From Metridium senile (Eukaryota > Cnidaria > Anthozoa > Actiniaria > Metridiidae): a stretch of 64,000 nucleotides of DNA. Of this stretch, positions 1 to 44,800 are shown piece after piece. Location: positions 9,326,250-9,390,249 of the forward strand of contig OX459107.1 of the NCBI GenBank assembly GCA_949775045.1, written 5' to 3'. Made by a program: the position numbers and the translations under genes. Under the pieces are notes generated by a model. It saw only the letters and a program-made list of their open reading frames with translations, had not been told where the DNA came from and made no database searches. The first letter of the stretch is position 1; each line of letters opens with the position of its first letter.

Positions 1-495
1 CGTAGGTTTCGTGTTTTTGTGTGTTTTAGATAATGAATTGATTTGTTTTGAAGAAACATTTGCAACAAAGCAACTCACTATCGGGATTACCACTAAAATA
101 GGGTTCATTTGTTCGATTGGTCTTGAATAGAACATGAATTTTTATTAACGTTCAAGTGTTTTAAATAGGGTCGAGCTCTTAAATCGTACCTCTGCATGGT
201 TGCTAATGTGCTAATCCCCATTACCAAAATCAGTTGGAGTACATTTCACACTGATAAACGTTGGAAACTCGATCCTCAAAAGGTTTATAATTGTAAAACT
301 ATACTTGTTGTCATTTTCGTAAAATTGTACTTGTTGGCATTTGTGCAAATATCATATTTTAGTTGAGCTGAAACTTTGCACTCGTACTAAAATAGAGGTT
401 GTACTAATATATATATAGGTTCGGTATAAAGGGTTTCCTCTATAGTTAGATGTTAGCTATATATCTCCTTTTCAGCTGCTAAAGGGAAACCTTAC

Positions 496-10156
<9,661 letters not shown>

Positions 10157-10317
10157 TGTGCATTCAAGTAATAAATCCTAGAGAGAGAAAAATAGAAATA
10201 TCAACTATTACTATACAGTTAGCGAATTCCATGAGCTATGATTGGCCCAATCCTGCAGCTTGATTATTGGCTATTTACTGGGGCTGTTTAGCCACGAGAA
10301 CCTTGGCGCATTTTTTA

Positions 10318-10535
10318 ATTGTGGACTGCGTCAGTGTTTCTAAGAAAATAATTGGAGTAAAAATGTACGATAACTAGCGGCTAAACTAGTGTGGACTGCG
10401 TCAGTGTTTCTGAGAAAATAATTGGAGTGGAAATGTACGATAACTAGCGGTTAAACTAGTGTGGACTGCATCAGTGTTTGTAAGAAAACAATAGGAGTAA
10501 AAATGTACGATAACTAGAGGTTAAACTAGTTTTTT
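10318..10535. repeat. ~70-bp tandem repeats upstream of the CAP gene 1 signal exon
   Basis: Three units marked by GTGGACTGCGTCAGTGTTTC and GTACGATAACTAGCGGTTAA. Homologous units (about four) sit at the same place in CAP gene 2, 21718-21965. The unit resembles one end of the dispersed element seen at 20238-20462. Confidence 0.8.
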
Positions 10536-11028
10536 ATCTATTAAGATAAACATTACTTTGTAAATATAAAAAAACCTTTAATTTTCTGTTGTTTCTTTTT
10601 GATAAAATATTTACGAAAGGAAATAATACTCTGCTTTGCGTTCGGTTGACTCCGTTGAACCAATAAAAAGTATAAAGATTGTAGATCTACTTCGACGAAA
10701 ATAGATATAATAAGAAATGTATAATTAGGGAGAATATTGATAGACTATTAATGGAAGTAAAATAACTGGTATATTAATTATAATATTTCAATTGATGTGT
10801 TGATTTAAGTGGTGTTTGAAAAGGACAAACTTAAATCACAACTTGACCCGAATATCGATAAACATTTCAATGTGAAACTTTTATTTCGTCTGAAAAAAGA
10901 CAATATCCAGAGAAACGCTACTCAATTAAAAACGTTTTTGAAGCATAGTCAAATAAATGTTACAACGAATCTAGTTTATATATAAGTTTGACTTTTAGTT
11001 AAGAAAAATAAGACTTACCTTGTTTCGC

Positions 11029-11060
11029 TGGTGTTTTTCAGTCAATTTTCCTTTTCTAAA
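11029..11060 (-). other. 5' untranslated leader exon of CAP gene 1
   Basis: Minus-strand sequence GAAAATTGACTGAAAAACAC leads to a CAAG|GTAAGT donor at 11028. The same leader and donor occur in CAP gene 2 at 23191 (donor GTAGGT). The 5' limit is uncertain. Confidence 0.6.
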
Positions 11061-11072
11061 ACATATATTTAT
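11061..11072 (-). promoter_or_regulatory. Possible TATA box of CAP gene 1
   Basis: AAATATATG on the minus strand, about 30 nt before the conserved leader exon. The aligned position in CAP gene 2 reads AAGTATATATT (23231-23241). Conservation between paralogues is the only support in an AT-rich background. Confidence 0.3.
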
Positions 11073-11454
11073 GTTTGTATTTGAAAACAACTTTTATTGC
11101 TTTAATGACGACAAATATTTATTCAAATGAAGTACGGGGCGTCACTATGTCTTCACAAAGACTTACAATTCAGATACAATAAATAAATCAATAGATTTTT
11201 GGTTGCAGGAGAGCAGTTTAGCTGGTAATGATTTGTTGGTGTTTAGTAAAGGTCATTGAACACCAACATATACAACCTAAATTTTGAAGGTTTTTTATGT
11301 TCTCTTTTAATAGTGTTTTTATTTTCCTGTTATTATATTTCAGTTTGTTTTTTAGATTTACGTTTTACGGTGTATTTAAGCTGGTTTCTTCGGAGCTTTT
11401 CTACAAAAGCGTTTGTCAATGGGGTACCATCCTAGTTTGAAACAAGAGTTTGAG

Positions 11455-11697
11455 AGAAGAAGAAGAAGACTATAAGACGAAATTATCATGGTCGGTAGGC
11501 GGAGAACTTACAAAAAAATAGAAGAGCGGGAAGTAGGAGAAGAAAAGAAGAAGTAAAAGAAGAAGAAGAAGAAGAAGAAGAAGAAGAAGAAGAAGAAGAA
11601 GAAGAAGAAGAAAAAGAAGAAGAAGAAGAAGAAGAAAAAGAAGAAAAAGAAGAAGAAGAAGAAAAAGAAGAAGAAGAAAAAGAAGAAGAAGAAGTCC
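11455..11697. repeat. (GAA)n tract between the two CAP genes
   Basis: About 240 bp of GAA with occasional AAAGAA, immediately downstream (minus sense) of the CAP gene 2 stop and upstream of CAP gene 1. It is purine-only on the plus strand. The poly-Phe frame over it is an artefact. Confidence 0.92.
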
Positions 11698-11756
11698 ATT
11701 GCTTTACAATACCAGTAGTTGTCTACATAGTTAGCTTACAACGATTCTTTACGATC

Positions 11757-21321
<9,565 letters not shown>

Positions 21322-21717
21322 TGTGCATTCAAGTAATAAATCCTTGAGAGAGAAAAATAGAAATATCAACTATTACTATATATAAACCAAATAGGCCCTT
21401 TGCAGGACATGGTCACGTGCCTGGATACCGCATAGCAACGGGATTTTGGAGGGCAAATTTGCCTCGCGGGGTAAATAAAAATTACAAAACGAAAAACAAA
21501 ACACTTCATCTTTGAAACGGGAAAAACTGAAAGTTACCCTGATTACTAACCTTGAAAAGTGGCTATCTTGCGTGATGTTCACAAATGAAGAGGAAAAGAA
21601 AACCATAAAAAACGCTAACTTTTAATATCAAAAACCGCGAGGCAACTTTGCACTCCAAAATCCCGTTGCTATTTACTCGGGCTGTTTTGCCACGAGAACC
21701 TTGGCGCATTTTTTTGA

Positions 21718-21965
21718 ACTAGTGTGGACTGCGTCAGTGTTTCTGAGAAAACAACTGGAGTAACAAGGTACGATAACTAGTGGTTAAACTAGTGTGGACT
21801 GCGTCAGTGTTTCTGAGAAAACAACTGGAGTAACAAGGTACAATAACTAGCGGTTAAACTAGTGTGGACTGCGTCTGTGTTTCTAAGAAAACAATTGGGA
21901 TAAAACTGTACGATAACTAGCGGTTAAACTAGTGTGGACTGCGTTGGTGTTTCTAAGACAATTGC
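21718..21965. repeat. ~73-bp tandem repeats upstream of the CAP gene 2 signal exon
   Basis: About four units with GTGGACTGCGTCAGTGTTTC; paralogous to 10318-10535. Confidence 0.8.
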
Positions 21966-22547
21966 CTTCTCAAAAAAGTATTTTAAGTTCTATTAAGATA
22001 GACAATCCTTTTTAATTGAAAAACATCAATTCAGTTTCTTTTGTTTCTATTTGATAAAATATTTACGAAAGAAAAATATTGACTTTGCGTTAGTCGACTC
22101 CGTTGAACCAAGAATAATCTTACTAAGATTGTAAATTTATTTTGACGAAAAAGATATAATAATAAAAGTATAATTAGAAAAAATCTTGATACAAGAGACT
22201 ATTAATTGAAGTAAAATAACCGGTTCATTAAATAAAGGTAATATAATGAAATTTGTAACACCGTAAAAAATACTGAAAAAAATAAAGAAGATAAAAATAT
22301 TGTAAAAAAATTGAAGCCTATGATAAAATGACTTTTCCCTGACCTAGAGAAATAACTAAACTTCTTATCATATGACCCGTATTTTGCCCGGCGCGCGCTC
22401 TTAAGAAAACCTTCGGAGAAAATCACGTGATGGGGTCCGTACGGCTTTTTTCACCTGGTCCGTACAAACACGTACGGACCAGCTACTCGAAACATCACAA
22501 CAAAAATGGCCTTTAAATTAAAAAGAGTGGGTCATATGATAAAAAAC

Positions 22548-22686
22548 TTATTGACTGAGTTAGGTCGGGCCGTACGAGAAAATATTTGGCTCTTGGTCAT
22601 TTGTACGGGCCTCGCTGCGCTCGGTCCGTACGTCGTGACCGCGAGCCAAATATTTTCCCGTACGGCCCTCCCACTCAGTCAATAAG
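22548..22686. mobile_element. Foldback element
   Basis: TTATTGACTGAGTTAGGTCG pairs with CCTCCCACTCAGTCAATAA. Arms of about 50 bp include GGGCCGTACGAGAAAATATT and ATATTTTCCCGTACGGCCC. The centre carries CCTCGCTGCGCTCGG. Confidence 0.7.
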
Positions 22687-23190
22687 TACTTAATATTTGA
22701 AAATAAAAAAAAACTAATTTTTAGAGTGCAGCTTCTTAATTTAAAAAAAATATATTTTATCGTATATATTTGTTATTTTTTTGTTTGTATTTTGCGTCTG
22801 TAATTTTAGTAATTACTGTATCTTATTAAAACTGTAAACATGAAAAAAAAATTATATAAAAAAATGTTGACTTAACTTAACTGACGTTTCGAGCTTTAAT
22901 ACTTCGTTGGAGTAAAAAAGGGATTGAAGTGTTTACTAACCGACGCTAAACACAATACTAGTTTACTCGCTAGTTTCCATTTAGGTATATTAATTACTTG
23001 ACCCGAATATTGATAAACATTATACTCTTAATGTGAAACTTTTCTTTCGTCCAAAAACAAAAAACAAAAACAATATCCAGAGAAACGCTACTCAATTAAA
23101 AATGTTTTTGAATAATAGTAAAATAAACATCATACGAAATCTACATTATGTATAAGTTTGACTTTTAGTTAGAAAAAAATTAAGACCTAC

Positions 23191-23241
23191 CTTACTTCGT
23201 TGTAATTTTTCAGTCAATTTTCTTGTTCTAGAATATATACT
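23191..23241 (-). other. 5' leader exon and possible promoter of CAP gene 2
   Basis: GAAAATTGACTGAAAAATTA leads to a GTAGGT donor ending at 23190. It is homologous to the leader of CAP gene 1 at 11029, with a TATA-like AAGTATATATT upstream (23231-23241). Intron 1 (21342-23190) then leads to the signal exon. Confidence 0.5.
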
Positions 23242-23244
23242 TAT

Positions 23245-24799
23245 GTTGGTATTGGAAAACCACTTCATCTGCTTGTATGTCGACAAATATTTATTCAAAT
23301 GAAGTACGGGGCGTTACTTTTACTTCAAAAAGATTTGTATTTCAGATATAATAAATAAATCAATAGGTTTACGTTGCAGGGGAGCAGTTTAGCTGGTAGT
23401 AATTTGTTGGTATTTAGTAAAGGTCGTTGAACATCAACATTTAGAGACTAAATTTTGAAGGATTTTAATGTTTTAATAATGTTTTTATTTTCCGGTTATC
23501 ATATTTCAGTTTGCTTTCATTGTTTTGGTTTTAGATTCACTTTTTATGGTGCCTTTTAGCTGAGTTTCTTCGGAGCTTTTCGAAACAAGTGCGAGATTTG
23601 AACAAGGCGTTTTGATAGGAAAATTTTGAAGTGATAAAACTTTCCATGAAATATATTCAAAATCGTTTTGACCATTATGCATGGGCTAAAGTCCATTAAA
23701 AATCGTCAATTGTGTTCATTTTTTAATATTTTGCAAAGGCTATAGTCCATTGAAAATCGTCTTTTTTGGCAACATTCAATCATTTTAAATGAGCTGTAGT
23801 TTATTAAAAATCGTCATTTTTGACCATTTTGCAAGGCTATAGTCCATTAAAAATCGCCATATCAATCGTCTACTATCGGTTAGTTAGTTAGTGGATTTGT
23901 TTGTCTGTTGGTTAGAGTGAAGTCATTTAACCCGTGAAATAGATGTTAGGCTAATGCACCTTAGCAGTCTCTAATTCCATTGTTTTCTTTTGAGTCTATT
24001 TGACTATTACGCTTTAGCAAGCAATTTCTATTTCACGAGTTAAATGCCTTTACTCTAGTAATTGTTTTGTCTGTGGGTTAGTTAGTTTGTTAATGTAAAG
24101 GATCATTTACAGGAGAACAATGCCAAGGTACAACATCTATTCGACATACCCGATACTCATGCAGGTTTAGTTGTCATAACTATCATAATCATCACCAACA
24201 TCATGGCATCGTGATTATCAACATGATTATCGTCATGATCAATATTTATATATTGTCATCATCATCAATTGTCATCATTATCGTCATCATCTTATCATCA
24301 CCATCATCTTTATCATCACCTTCAACTTTATTATCATCACCATCACTTTATCATCACCATCATCTTTATTATCACCTTCAACTTTATCATCACCTTCAAC
24401 TTTATCATCACCATCACCTTTATCATCACCATCATCTTTAGTATCATCACCATCATCTTTATTGTCACTACTATTATAATCCTCAGCATCATCATCAATG
24501 CACTCCTTACTGGCACTAGCTAATTACATCCAATGACCTCCATAACATCGTTATGAGAAAACCATCAATTATCCCAATCACATTATAAAAAGATAGATTA
24601 TATATTTTACTGGTACAATAATTTTTTTTTAAATATACTGTATTTAATTTTCATTGTAATATTTCTACATAAATCTCTAAAAAGATAGTTATAGCCAACT
24701 ATGAAGGATTCGTGTCGATTTTCATTTCAAGTTTTTTTTTCAATTATATTTATAATATATTAATATTTCAACATTTTAGATTATGTTATACGATTGCTA
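23245..24799. repeat. Intergenic region between CAP gene 2 and the HEAT gene
   Basis: No gene is seen. 23640-23870 has about four degenerate ~65-bp units with AAGGCTATAGTCCATTAAAA. 23910-24062 is a foldback element (TCATTTAACCCGTGAAATAGA against TATTTCACGAGTTAAATG). 24180-24510 is a CAT/CTT-type microsatellite with repeated CATCACCTTCAACTTTAT. Confidence 0.7.
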
Positions 24800-37756
<12,957 letters not shown>

Positions 37757-37984
37757 GGTGACGGTTGTGGTTTATATTGCGCCCGCGATACGCTCCAAAA
37801 CACAGGGTACCCGGTAAATGAAAAAAAACCGTAAGAGACGAAAAATTAATAAGACCAGATTTTATCTTTTTTCAGTAGCATGCATGGAAAAACATAGCGC
37901 AAGCTAAGGGCCAGGTCATTGATAAAGCTAAAAGCTAATGAAAGCATGGTTATCTGTACAAAAAAACTTGCAAGTGAACTAGGG

Positions 37985-38190
37985 TCAACTAGCTAGTGTA
38001 TAGCTAGGCTGCATCGGTGTTTGATATATTAAACGAATTTACAACACTGTAAAAAATTGTTGACTTAACTTTACTGACGTTCCGAGCATTAGCCCTTCCT
38101 CTTCAACTCCAATAAATGGCTAATGCTTGAAAAGTCAGTAGTCAACAATTTTTACAGTGTTACAAATTTCATTATATTACCCATTGTACA
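37985..38190. mobile_element. MITE family C, copy near the HEAT-gene promoter
   Basis: Contains TTGACTTAACTTTACTGACG, AGCATTAGCCCTTC and an inverted GGCTAATGCTTGAAAAGTCA; ends TGTTACAAATTTCATTATAT. Confidence 0.7.
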
Positions 38191-39053
38191 AAAATACAGC
38201 AAAGAAATGAGAAAATCCACTCTCCCTCCTTTTCTGCTTTATTTTCTACAATACAAAAACAATAAAACTGAACATCTATGGTAGCCATGGCAACTTAAAA
38301 TAACCTTTTAAAAATAAGTTTCAACTCATAAATTAATAATTATATTTAAAAGTTGTAAATACTGAATTGAGTGCAAACACTGTTCTATATTCATAAGAAT
38401 ATACCTCATCATAATTCATTTGTAAGCACTAGTGCCTGAGTGATTGGACCCCTTACAGATACAGAGTCACATTAAGGAGCGCTGATCACTTCTACCACTT
38501 CGGCAAATAGAGTCCCTCCCTTCCCCATACACTAGTGACTATGATAGCCCATAAATAAAAGTATAAAACTAGGCTAGAAGCTTAATTTGTTTATTATTCC
38601 ATGGATTTAGTGTTTGCACTCAATGTTAAAGCCAATAGCTACTAAATCATATGTAATACACAGTCACATTCGATCATATTTCATGGATATAGTAATTGTG
38701 CTCTATCTTACAGTGAGATTTCTTATATAACGTTAAATATACTAAAAAACATTTACAGAGTGACCTTCTTATCAGCCAGCATGCTGCAGTGAAAAAGATG
38801 AAGGGAAGGTCTTATCCCTTCTCCTCAACTTGCAACTCTGCAGACAACAAAACAGCACAGGCTACAATCTTTTGCAAAATAAGAAAAGGTTGCCACAACC
38901 TCTTAATATAATCCATTACAATGTTGTTCAGAGGTGGGTTCATCAATACTCCCCTTCATAGTTCCTTGCCTGGTAGCCGGGCTTCTGCATCAAAGCGAGA
39001 AGAATGTTGAGCTTGCAATGATAGAGATCTTTTAAAACCTTTGTGGCAATTAT

Positions 39054-39348
39054 CAGGGTTCGTACAGAATCCTCAGAGAAAATTTCCAAAACTTTTCCAA
39101 AACATTTTCAAAGCCTATTACTCAAAATTCCAAATTTGCGGCAGGCAAAAAAATCATCAGTCGTTTTTCAATTACAACGAAAACAGTTCCTTGCAAGGTA
39201 GAAGCTGGGCAACCGACAAAAAAATTCATAACTTTTCCATAGCCCAGCACGTGAAAAAGCAATTTTCCAAAACTTTCCAGGTCCTGAAAAAATGCATTAC
39301 CAATTTCCAAAACTTTCCAAGACTTTCCAAAACCCGTACGAACCCTGA
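39054..39348. mobile_element. Short TIR element (CAGGGTTCGTAC ends)
   Basis: Left end CAGGGTTCGTACAGAATCC, right end CCCGTACGAACCCTG, flanked by AATTAT on both sides as a possible target duplication. The interior has repeated TTTCCAAAACTTTCC. The 126-codon frame inside is not gene-like. Type unassigned (hAT-like termini possible). Confidence 0.65.
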
Positions 39349-41689
39349 ATTATTCCCATTACTCTATCAGTGCAAGCTCAATGTTCGTCTTCTTCAATGC
39401 AAAGGCCCAGCTACCTTTTAAGATGGCACAGGGAACTTTGAAGGGGACTATTGAGGGGTTTCCTACAAATTTGAAGTCCCACACATGCATTGCAAAGGAT
39501 AAAAGGAAGTGTTTGCAAATCACTGTGGTACACTTTATTTTGCAAAGCATTGCCCTGTAGCTTTACAGTGAATTATACTAGTATTATAAGACAGTAATAA
39601 GAAGAGTTTCTTTAATAGATGACTCAATATTGGTCAATAAAAATCTTTTTTTCCAGACAATCTAACTATCAAGTGAGTTATTGATGCCCTACGTTAAGCA
39701 TATACACTACAAACTTGGTGGCTCTACATCAATTCAAATATTAATATTTAAGTGTCCAATAGCTGTTATTATGGATGCATGCAAATAAGATATTCTTTTG
39801 TTTTAAGAATCATACAAGTGAGGCTAATTGGTCAATACTATGCTTGTGTCATTTGCATCTCATTTACATGCTTCTGTAATAACAGCCATTTGTGTAACTT
39901 TTGGTCTTGACTGATCAGATAGATGTTAATTAAGATGTAGTTAATTGTAATTTCCAATGAAATTACAGTCAAAAACTGCGTTTTGGTTGGCCCTCTAAAA
40001 CAGAACTACTATTGTTTGGTTAGGTTTAGCAATTGTTTGGAAAGACTCTGTTTCCTATCCTAAACGATGGATGGTACTGGATTGCAACTCAATTATCAGT
40101 CAAGAACAAAGGCTTTTAAGATTGGTCTTAATTTGTGTGATGACAAAGCATTTAGTTTTGATAGGACTATGAACTATTTACAAGTACAAAACAAGACCTC
40201 CATATAATAGGTTTATTTACAGAGATGGACTTGGAGTGGCTATCTTATACATGTATATCAAATCAAAATATGCCAACCAAACTGAAGAGCTGTTGTATGA
40301 CTTCATCTATACCCCCTGCAGGAATGAAGATAAAATAGTGGTCCCAATAAAGGCTAATGAAAATCTCTTATTTGAATTCACACATTCAAGATGACTGCTG
40401 TTTTGAGATTCTTTCAAAGAAGAATTAGACATGTTTAAATTTGATGAACAAACAATATCTGATAATGAGAAATCGTTTGCTTAGTTTATTGCTTTGTTCT
40501 GTCAATCCTTCATAAGCCATAAGACAAAGAAGTCCAGTATCCATGTTGGATGAAAAACAAAAGATGCTTATAAAAAATCTTTGTTGAATTTTATCCAAGA
40601 CAGGTGTTGCAATGTCACTAGACCTTATGTTTACTTGGTAAACTGTCATCATAAGTTTCACATTTGAGAGGCAAGTCTGTCAATAGCTCTTTATATTGGC
40701 TGCCATATTTCAATTCGATAAAGGGAGTAGCCTGTGTTGCACCCCATAATTTTCTACAAAGAAAATTACGGATGTAACGCAGGCTATGAATGGAGTAATA
40801 AAATTAGTTGTTAAATAGTTGGTCATTGTATAGAGGTCTATATTGTACTGTCCTAACTTTCTAAGCAAATATAAAATATGGATTTTAGTATCAAGACGGT
40901 ATGTATGCATAGTTTTCTTATGCACACTTCTTCCAAAAAGCTTGTTGCATATAGTATCCAAGACAAAAATGATTTTGGTCATCACAGTCATAACTATGCT
41001 AGGTAAATTAATTACTGACTGTTCTGTTTTTACATGCTGTGAATTTTCTTCTTTCCCCAGTTTATCTTCTCGCTAACAATTGATACATTAGCTTGACAAT
41101 TTTGAATTACCTATTTCAAAATCTAACCTAATTTTTTTGGGAAAAACCTGATGATCTTTATTAATAGTAGATTTGTATTTATTCATTTACATATTTTCTT
41201 CTTTTTGACTTTCATTCCTTCATTATTACTAACAAGCATGGACAGGCAAGTTGCACAGAATTCACATGTCCCTTAAATCAATCAGATCTGTATTAAATTA
41301 TAAGCGCAAGAAATGGAAAGAGCACTTCAATATTAGTAAAAGTTCAAAATTTCAGCCCGTAATATGCATGACAGGAGAAATGACGGTAGTTTGAACATTT
41401 GGACTTTTTCTTAAGATTTGTTTTGAAAAACGCCTTGGATGACAAGAGCTTGTCATTGAAGAACTTGCCAAATGAATCTTCAGAAATGACTTCAACTCAT
41501 ATTCACTGTAATTTCTCCTGTAATGTGTATTTTATGTTGAAACTTTGCACTTTTACTAATATCATTTTTACAAAGCTATTTGATTTAAGGGAGATAGGTC
41601 ATGTGATTTCCTAGTGCAAGTCGCCTATTATAATTACAGTCTTGGTAATCTATATGCAACAAAACCTGATTAAGAGCCTAGTATTTTAA

Positions 41690-41818
41690 CTAAACTTTAG
41701 GTGTCGTTGGTAAAGAGCGACTACTAGTAGATTTCTGATGTATTTCTTTGTCCAGTCTTGGACTGCTGCGGCGTGTTGCGGCCTTCTTTGTAGCAGCACT
41801 CTTTGAAGACTTCTTTGA
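41690..41818 (-). CDS. Last exon of the REEP gene, basic C-terminus
   Basis: 129 nt after a TTTTTAG acceptor, phase 0. Encodes [20 protein letters not shown], then [10 protein letters not shown] and TTPKV before TAG. Rich in Lys/Arg/Ser, as expected for a microtubule-binding REEP tail (inference). Confidence 0.72.
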   Translation of the reverse strand, partial: SKKSSKSAATKKAATRRSSPRLDKEIHQKSTSSRSLPTTPKV

Positions 41819-44800
41819 CTAAAAACATGAAAATAAAAAAATAACAGCACTTTGACTTGGAGTGTGTTAGGTGTATTTGGTACGACTTCGAGTGCTGTAG
41901 CCAGAACCAGCCTGAAAACAGATTAGTGAAGAGGAAGTGTTAGTTGAAAGAAGAAGATTACAAATAGATATTATGGAAATAGAATGCATTAATACAATCA
42001 AATACATGCATATAATTGAGCAATTAGTCCAATTTTATCCCCACATGTGAACATGTACATAACACATGATCTTTTGTAGTCAATAAATGTCAATCTTGGC
42101 TGACATATCATTTGAATAAATTAGACTGATTCTTTGCCATATGTGCTTAAACAACCATTATAGTTATACATTTTACATGTTTTAACTGCAGTTTTAAAAC
42201 AGTTAATGGCAGTGTTGTGAAAATTGCAATTACAAATTTAGTTAACGGCATGTCAAAAATTCATTTAAAATGTTTTAAATTCAATGGCTTTTATGGTGTT
42301 TTATTATGTTTAATATGTTATTAATTTCAATGTGACTTACAGGCTACGTTTGATCCTTGCAAACAACAAAATGCATTGCACAGTAAATTGTGTTCATGCA
42401 AAATAAAAAAAAATGTTAAAGCTAAAAGTAAAAGTAAAAGTCAAAATCAAATATTTGTCAAAAGCAAAACGTTGCAGTATGATTAGAGATTTTATTTATC
42501 CATTCATTCTATCCCACATTCATTTAATTATTCACCCATTTATTCATTAATCCATCCATTCACTTGACATTTCATTTAGTCATCCATCTATTTACTCATT
42601 CACTACTTCATTCACTTAGTGATCTATTCTTCCTCTCATTCATCCATCCATTTGTCACAATTCATCTATCCATTCATTCATTATCCACTTCATTTATTTA
42701 CTTGTCATTCCATTTATTCATTTAGTCATCCATCTATTTACTGATTCACTACTTCATTCACTTGGTGATCTATTCTTCCCCTCATTCATCCATCCATTTG
42801 TCACAATTCATCTATCCATTCATTCATTATCCACTTCATTTATTCATCCATTTACTTGTCATTCCATTTATTCATTTAGTCATCCATCTATTTACTCATT
42901 CACTAATTCACTCACTTAGTGATCTATTCTTCCCCTCATTCATCCATCCATTTGTTACAATTCATCTATCTATCCATTCATTCATTATCCACTTCATTTA
43001 TTCATCCATTTACTTTTTCATTCCATTTATTCATTTAGTCATCCATCTATTTACTCATTCACTACTTCACTCTCTTAGTGATCTATTCTTCCTCTCATTC
43101 ATCCATCCATTTATCAATTCACCTATCCATTTATTCAATCATTCATTCATTCATTTACTCATTGTTTTCTTCTTTTAATCATTCACCACTTTATTCATTT
43201 GTTCATTTAATACAATTTTTGTTCATTTATTTCTTAATTCTCATTTAGTCATTTTACTCAACAGTATCATTCTTGCAGTGGTTAGATTTAGATTTAGATT
43301 TTAGAAAGTAGATTTAAAGATAGTAATGTTATAGAATCAACCAGAAAACAATTGATGCATGAGTTGAGTCATTTTGTAATGCAAGGAGGTTTAGATATTA
43401 GTTTAGATGTGCAGTTAGTATAGAAATTGAAAAAGAAACAGAACAGATAAACAGAAGGAAAATTTAGTATTGATAAACAATGTTTGGAGGATCCCCTTCA
43501 AGCCTGTATTGCATCTGGACTTTTCCTTAGTTAAGTCCGTCTTTGAAAAAGTGCACAATGTCTTCCAATAACCCCAAGACTACATGGATCTGAGTAGTAG
43601 TTTGTTATTGGTTCTTATTGATGGGATAACAAAATTGAAAAAACTGATATGGTCAATCAGGTAGTCACAGAGGGTATCAGAATACAATATTGCAATACCA
43701 TTTTGCAGACAGACATAACTGAGGAAAAGTCCAGATGTGATGGAGGCTACTTCAAACTAGTAAAATACCATACCTAAGATGTTAACAAGCATTCTTGACA
43801 ATAGCCAATTTTCAATATTTTGGCTTTAGTTAGTGACTATACACATCACTACAAGGCTCAGGGAAACAATTATAGTGATATTTATTGCTTCCCTAGAGCC
43901 TCTTATAGAATCATATTTAATATTGGGCTATTTTTTTCATTATCATAATTCACGATCATATTCATTGATCATAAGTCATTATCATTATTTGAATATTAGG
44001 AAAAGGATTGTGTTCACATAAAGTAACACAGGTTTGCCATCATATAAATTGAATGAAAAAATGTTGGTTGTAATCACTCTACTTACAGCACGGCTTCTTG
44101 GGAGAGTAGAAGACTAAAGAATAAATAAAAAATAAATAAATATAAATTAATTTTATAACTAAATAAATGAATGGATAAATAAATAAATATATAAATAAAT
44201 GAATGAATGAATAAATGAATAAACAACTAACTAACTAAATAATTAAATAAATAAATAGATAAACAAACAAATAAATAGATAAATAAATAAATAAATAAAT
44301 AGATAAATAAATAAATAGATAAAAAAAAAATAGATAAATAAATCTATAGATAGATAAATAAATAGATAAATAAATAAATAGATAAATAAATCTATAGATA
44401 GATAAATAAATAGATAAATAAATAGATAGATAATTGGATAAAAAAATAAATAGATCAATAAATAGATCAATAAAAAATAAATAAATAGATAAATAAATAA
44501 AATAATAGATAAATAAATAGATAGATAAATAAATAGATAGATAAATATTATTAAAAAATAATAGATAATTAAATAGATAGATAAATAAATAAATAGATAG
44601 ATAATTAAATAGATAGATAAATAAATAAATAGATAGATAATTAAATAGATAGATAAATAAATAAATAGATAGATAAATAAATAGATAGATAAATAAATAG
44701 ATAGATAGATGGATGGATGGATGGATGGATGGATGGATGGATGGATGGATGGATGGATGGATGGATGGATGGATGGATGGATGGATGGATGGATGGATGG

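Larger units (their letters stand above)
37757..41689. other. Intergenic region between HEAT gene and REEP gene
   Basis: No convincing gene. It should hold the HEAT-gene promoter (near 37.8 kb) and the REEP 3' UTR. It contains a family C MITE (37985-38190) and a TIR element at 39054-39348. The rest is unremarkable AT-rich DNA with scattered short frames. Confidence 0.6.

Noticed and set aside
39041..39421. 126-codon plus-strand frame
   Set aside because: It lies within a TIR element made of repeated TTTCCAAAAC; no domain is recognisable.
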